Source: Candidatus Poribacteria bacterium (GTDB taxonomy: Bacteria > Poribacteria > WGA-4E > WGA-3G). From it: 58,810 bases of DNA. Position numbers and translations under genes: made by a program. The stretch spans positions 1 through 58,810 of the forward strand of contig JAPPCZ010000104.1 in NCBI GenBank assembly GCA_028824685.1. The letters are read 5' to 3'. This document shows, piece after piece, positions 54,539 through 58,810 of this stretch (positions are counted from its first letter, which is position 1; each line of letters begins with the position of its first letter). The notes beneath the pieces are model-generated. The model worked only from the letters and a program-made list of their open reading frames with translations. It was not told the DNA's origin and searched no databases.

Positions 54539-54693
54539 CCATTCTAAAATTATAGGTATCAGTAATAGTCGGGAATCGGAGTTCCCTCCTACAAAGAGGT
54601 ACCATCTTCTGTAGGCGGTGAATGCCTAAATGGCATTCATACCGTTGATTTCGATCTCCGAATCGCGACCTATACCCGCAATTTTAGAGTAGA
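54539..54693. repeat. Twin-hairpin element, copy C, interrupted by a 36-bp hairpin module
   Basis: Same element as copy A, with outer arms CTAAAATTATAGGTA / TATACCCGCAATTTTAG. The second hairpin is split: GTAGG (54611-54615) is followed by an inserted module (54616-54651) containing GAATGCC-TAAAT-GGCATTC and ending TTGATTT, then CGATCTCCGAATCGCGACC. In copies A and B only AG stands at the insertion point. The gap 54483-54845 otherwise holds only the promoter and leader of the next gene. Confidence 0.75.
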
Positions 54694-54731
54694 CAGACCA
54701 CTACATTCTAAGATTGAATAATCAAGATATG

Positions 54732-54760
54732 TTGATTTAAGAACGTAAGTTTGGTATAAG
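54732..54760 (+). promoter_or_regulatory. Promoter of giant propeller protein 2
   Basis: TTGATT (54732-54737), 17-nt spacer, TATAAG (54755-54760). It is a near-copy of the promoter at 49614 with the same distance geometry, about 85 bp before the ATG. Confidence 0.6.
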
Positions 54761-54845
54761 AAAAACGTAATGTTGTGCATTGGATAGCATTCTTAAGTTG
54801 TTACTTCAATATCTATAGGCCCGCTATCTCAAAGGAGTGTCCTTG

Positions 54846-57800
54846 ATGAAAAAAACTGTCTTTCGTTTCATCCTATTTTTGTTTATTTGTCTTTCCATTT
54901 CAACGTTATCTAATAATCTTGCTCATGCGCAGCGTGAAGCATCTATGCGCCTTGAAATACCAAATATATCCAAAACCGCAACTTTAATAATGAAAGATTT
55001 TGCGGCTTCAGCAACGCGTTTTTACCTCTTGTATCATGGCATAGATCCAGAAAAAAAAGTTAGTCCGTGGATTCGTAAAGTCTATGTCTTTGATCATGAA
55101 GGTACACGTCGACCAGATGAGGAATTTGAACTTGAAAGCGAACCATCTTCCCCCTATGGCATTGCAATAACAGACAAGCTTGTCTATATTTCTTATTTCA
55201 GTAACTTTCTTATTCACGCCTATGGCTTTGACGGAACGCGTTTACCTGAAGAGGACATTCGTCAGTATGCCGATAGTCGAAACGGTATCGCCGCAACGGA
55301 GACACATTTTTACCTCGCGGATATGGGGAAAATTAATATTTACAAGTTTCAGAACACAGAGGGTGATGAAAACGAAAAGAGAGTTTCTTATGTAAGAAGT
55401 TGTAAAGTTACGACAACTGATGCAGAGGGTCCTAGACCTTTTGTCGCTGCAACGGATACTCGCGTCTATCTTCACAATCCTTACGATTCTACGATCTATG
55501 TGTACGATGCGCAAGACGGTGGTAGACGCGCTCGGGAAGATTTCAACAACGACTTATGGCGCGGAAAAAAAGCCGACACTAACGTCCCATCTCAAATCTT
55601 ATCAGGTATTGCAACAACACCATTAGGTGGTAAATTATATTTATTGTTGTCTCAAAGTCGGTCTGATGGCAAAAGAGGTTATGAGCCAGTTATATATCGC
55701 TATTCTCTTTCTGAAGAAATTGCCGAGCGTCCAGTGATTGAATTGCCTGCCAAACCGCCCCGTATGGCAAGCTATTATTTTAGAACGGAGGGTGGAAGTA
55801 TAGCTGCGACAGATACAAACGTATATGTCGCATCAGGCAGCGGACCAGGTTGGTATGGCACGATATTTACAAAAAAATATTCTGATGGAGTACCAGGCAG
55901 CTTGTATGCTGACTCAGGGAAAAAACCAGTTTATTTTAGTCTACTAAACCTATTATTGTATCCTGAGGCGGCGGCGGTTGATTATAACAATATCTATGTA
56001 CTTCATCGCCACCATGATGCTTATAGAAGTTCAGAGTATATTGATAATCCTGGAAGTGCTTACAAAATAAGTTATTGTTCACTCAATTCAGAAGGATCTA
56101 TTCCCGGTAGAACCGCGACATGGTTAAAGGATCTTGAGCTTCCATTTGGCTTGGAGAATTTTGGGCGAGGCAGAGGACTTGCTATTGATTCAGAAGGTAT
56201 TCTATACGCTATGGATTCTGGTGAAAATGGAATAGGCGGCCCACGAATCTTCCGCTTTAATCCTTCAACAAAAAATGCGTTACCTGGTAATCCAATTACC
56301 CTCCATCCGAACCATAATAATCCAGGTGGTATAATGATTGTTAAAGACCGTGCTTATGTTCTGGACTATGATTTTAACTTTGACAAAGGGAGACGTAATG
56401 AAGTCGCCAAGATTTTTGTATATGCTTTAGGCGGACCGAACCTATTTGAGTATTTACCTGAAGAGAGTTTTACAGTTGATGTTGGGGCAGGCGCCACTAG
56501 AATAAGGCCAGGGGGGTCGCGCATTGCTATAAATGGAAACACATTTTTCATCTCATTAGATGAGGGATGGCCTTCAATTGATAACACTGTTTTTGTATAT
56601 GGTCCTCAAGCAGCACCAAGTTGGATGCCTATAGACAAAGAATCAATTTACAGCAGACAACCTTATGCGAATGATATTTGGCAAGTGTCGTACCAAACTA
56701 CAGGTAGTGTTTTATCCAATAAGTACCAAGCAATCGCAGGTACTTTTTGGACACTTACATTAGATTCTGACTTTCTATTCGGGAATCCTGTGCCTACAGT
56801 AAAATTTGAGCCAAGTTATAAAAGTCCAAAGTGGCTAACTTTAAAGGATGGTGTGCTATCAGGCACGCCTCCATCAGAAGGTGAGTTTGTTGTTGAGCTG
56901 ACTGCTACAAACGAACACGGCAGTGCAGACGTAAGTTTTACTGTAAATGTTGGTCCCGCGTTCACAGCTGTCGGTTGGCGCGATTTCTCGGTCCCAGAGG
57001 CGAGGAAAAATGATGCTTGGTCATTATCCTTAAAAGATTTGATAGTCGGTAATCCACTACCTGAAATTTATTTCACACCGGGATATACACCACCTGATTG
57101 GTTAGAACTAAGAGAAAGTGTGCTCTCGTGCACCCCGCCAACGGCGGGCATATTTCCTATTAAACTCACAGCGGGTACCTATCTCAATCCTCCTGACAAA
57201 AGAAATTGGGCAGATATTGTAATATATCTGGTTGTTAAAGGCACTACATCTCCCAGTTGGGAACTTGATACCTTAAACGATACTGCCCAAGGTATTGCAG
57301 CAACGGATAATCGAGTCTATGTGACAGATCTTATTGATGACAAAATCTATGTCTACGGGCAAGACGGGAAACGATACGACACCGAGGATGTCAGCATCAA
57401 GGAATTTACTAAAAACCCGATCGGTATCACCACAACTGATACATACATCTATATTGTTGATAACCGAGATTATACTGTCTCAATTTTAGATGCTATAGAA
57501 AAAGTGCCAGTTAACAATTTCAAATTGCATCCCGATAATCAGGGTCCTGCAGGAATTGCTGCGACAGCAACGCGCCTTTATGTTGTTGACAACAAAGATG
57601 ACAAAATTTATGTCTACGCACACGACGGAACACATCACCCTACTGAAGATGTGAATCTCTATAATCATCGTGAACCGACAGGTATCACAGCAACATCAAC
57701 ACGCCTTTACGTTGTAGATGGTGATACAGACAAAATCTATGCTTACAGTTTTGATGGCAAGTTGCAGAGCGGGGAAGTTGTTGAACTTGTTAGCGAAAAT

Positions 57801-58810
57801 AGGAGTCCGACAGGTATTACGTCAATATCATCTCATCTATTCGTAGTAGATTTTCTTGACCAGAAGGTCTATTCATATCCGAGCCCCGGTACTGCTGTTA
57901 CTGTTGTAGGCGCACCGGCTTGGGATCCTGTTTTAATCCCTGAAGCAGAAAAAGGTTCAAATTGGACACTGTCCTTAGCGAAGTCTGCAAAAGGAGACCC
58001 AACGCCGCAGATTGGCTTTACAGAGGGTTATACACCGCCTGACTGGCTCACGCTGCAAGATGGTGTCCTTTCGGGCACACCAACGAAGGCAAAGGTTGCA
58101 AGTATCCAAGTCACCGCAACAAACAGTAAAGGCAGTGCCGACTTGATAATAACACTCACAGTAACGCATTCAGAAGTTCCATCGTGGGACCTCAACCCTG
58201 GTGAATTTTATGTGTGGAGCATTGCTTCCACAAAAACGCATGTCTATGTGTTATACGGTATTGATTACCACTTTCACATTAGTGTATATACACATGATGG
58301 GATTCGAGTTCCAGAGATGGATATAGAACTTGGAGAAGAGCATATGAGACCATGGAGTATTACGGCTAATGAAACCGATCTTTATATGGTGGTGGAACCC
58401 CGAACGCGCCGGAATGCTGAACCGGATGTCAGAAAAATCTTTCGGTTTGATCTAACAGGATCAGGCGAAACGGGGATTTTGGAACTTGATCCGGTAGAAG
58501 GTATTAAGGCGGGCATTGCCGCTGCAACTGAAACGCGTTTATATACTCTCTGGGGCGAGAAAGTCACTGTTTTCGGATTAGATGGAACACATTACGCAAA
58601 CGAGGATTTTGCACTTAATATTGCCGCATCCCAAGGTTTATATCCCCAAGACATAGCAATAACTCAAACGCGTATTTATTTTATGACCAATTTGATTAGT
58701 AGAAATGCTGGACGTAAGAAGATTTATGTCTATGGGCATGATGGCACACCGTATACTGACGAAAACTTTGTCCTTAGTAAAATAATAACTGGGAATTTGA
58801 CTGTAACATC
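54846..58810 (+). CDS. Giant secreted beta-propeller / putative-Ig protein 2 (partial, runs off right edge)
   Basis: The frame is open from ATG 54846 (AAAGGAG, 8 nt upstream) to the window end, 1321 codons without a stop. It is collinear with the protein at 49731: signal peptide MKKTVFRFILFLFICLSIST ending at NNLAHAQ, propeller repeats, and Ig modules with 'WLTLKDGVLSGTPPSEGEF'. Similarity is uneven. The 57160-57850 and 58060-58810 parts are nearly identical at DNA level to the first copy, while 55750-57000 is much more diverged. The dockerin and sorting-type C-terminus would lie beyond the edge. Function as for the paralogue, inferred surface display. Confidence 0.9.
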   Translation, partial: MKKTVFRFILFLFICLSISTLSNNLAHAQREASMRLEIPNISKTATLIMKDFAASATRFYLLYHGIDPEKKVSPWIRKVYVFDHEGTRRPDEEFELESEPSSPYGIAITDKLVYISYFSNFLIHAYGFDGTRLPEEDIRQYADSRNGIAATETHFYLADMGKINIYKFQNTEGDENEKRVSYVRSCKVTTTDAEGPRPFVAATDTRVYLHNPYDSTIYVYDAQDGGRRAREDFNNDLWRGKKADTNVPSQILSGIATTPLGGKLYLLLSQSRSDGKRGYEPVIYRYSLSEEIAERPVIELPAKPPRMASYYFRTEGGSIAATDTNVYVASGSGPGWYGTIFTKKYSDGVPGSLYADSGKKPVYFSLLNLLLYPEAAAVDYNNIYVLHRHHDAYRSSEYIDNPGSAYKISYCSLNSEGSIPGRTATWLKDLELPFGLENFGRGRGLAIDSEGILYAMDSGENGIGGPRIFRFNPSTKNALPGNPITLHPNHNNPGGIMIVKDRAYVLDYDFNFDKGRRNEVAKIFVYALGGPNLFEYLPEESFTVDVGAGATRIRPGGSRIAINGNTFFISLDEGWPSIDNTVFVYGPQAAPSWMPIDKESIYSRQPYANDIWQVSYQTTGSVLSNKYQAIAGTFWTLTLDSDFLFGNPVPTVKFEPSYKSPKWLTLKDGVLSGTPPSEGEFVVELTATNEHGSADVSFTVNVGPAFTAVGWRDFSVPEARKNDAWSLSLKDLIVGNPLPEIYFTPGYTPPDWLELRESVLSCTPPTAGIFPIKLTAGTYLNPPDKRNWADIVIYLVVKGTTSPSWELDTLNDTAQGIAATDNRVYVTDLIDDKIYVYGQDGKRYDTEDVSIKEFTKNPIGITTTDTYIYIVDNRDYTVSILDAIEKVPVNNFKLHPDNQGPAGIAATATRLYVVDNKDDKIYVYAHDGTHHPTEDVNLYNHREPTGITATSTRLYVVDGDTDKIYAYSFDGKLQSGEVVELVSENRSPTGITSISSHLFVVDFLDQKVYSYPSPGTAVTVVGAPAWDPVLIPEAEKGSNWTLSLAKSAKGDPTPQIGFTEGYTPPDWLTLQDGVLSGTPTKAKVASIQVTATNSKGSADLIITLTVTHSEVPSWDLNPGEFYVWSIASTKTHVYVLYGIDYHFHISVYTHDGIRVPEMDIELGEEHMRPWSITANETDLYMVVEPRTRRNAEPDVRKIFRFDLTGSGETGILELDPVEGIKAGIAAATETRLYTLWGEKVTVFGLDGTHYANEDFALNIAASQGLYPQDIAITQTRIYFMTNLISRNAGRKKIYVYGHDGTPYTDENFVLSKIITGNLTVT

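Overview
The window looks like a chromosomal segment of an uncultured, moderately AT-rich bacterium. The gene repertoire fits Candidatus Poribacteria or a close relative. Pointers are three phytanoyl-CoA-dioxygenase-family oxygenases, a sulfatase, two Gfo/Idh/MocA proteins, an SMP-30 lactonase-like protein, LamG-type secreted proteins, giant TPR proteins and secreted proteins ending in a dockerin plus an 'NYPNPFNP' sorting-type domain. This assignment is an inference from gene content; no rRNA or marker gene is present. No tRNA, rRNA, CRISPR array, transposase or integrase was seen.

Layout. (1) 1-15318, minus strand: two tandem paralogous giant exported TPR proteins; the downstream one runs off the left edge. 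(2) 15319-19501: an intergenic zone with a TCAGAGT-box cluster and many palindromic repeats, a 278-aa unknown protein, two single-membrane-span micropeptides (30 and 35 aa), a PhyH oxygenase and a Nudix hydrolase. (3) 19806-23615, plus strand: a sulfatase - PhyH - amidase operon, facing a minus-strand SMP-30 / Gfo-Idh-MocA pair. (4) 25679-33058, minus strand: a type III-like restriction-modification locus in which a membrane-anchored coiled-coil/HEAT-like protein lies between Mod and Res and overlaps Res by 4 bp. (5) 33134-37466, minus strand: a 57-aa orphan, a third PhyH protein, a PIN (DUF4411) / XRE-ImmA toxin-antitoxin-like pair whose PIN gene carries a 1-nt frameshift, and a GlcD-like FAD oxidase. 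(6) 37687-39467, plus strand: two secreted jelly-roll proteins of different fold that share a C-terminal tail motif. (7) 39776-48541: two paralogous RND pumps with an AAA ATPase / DUF4276 (TOPRIM-like) pair between them. (8) 48605-58810: a Gfo/Idh/MocA protein and two tandem paralogous giant secreted beta-propeller / Ig / dockerin proteins, the second cut by the right edge.

Two themes stand out. First, large surface proteins are duplicated in tandem: TPR pair, RND pair, propeller-dockerin pair. Second, intergenic DNA carries short hairpin repeats that are nested inside one another. Modules of 34-36 bp sit in the loop of a GTCCC-TAC-GGGAC palindrome or in a larger twin-hairpin element, and stem substitutions are compensated between copies. 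Together with three candidate defence modules (RM with HEAT protein, PIN/ImmA, ATPase/DUF4276), these repeats are the least ordinary part of the window.
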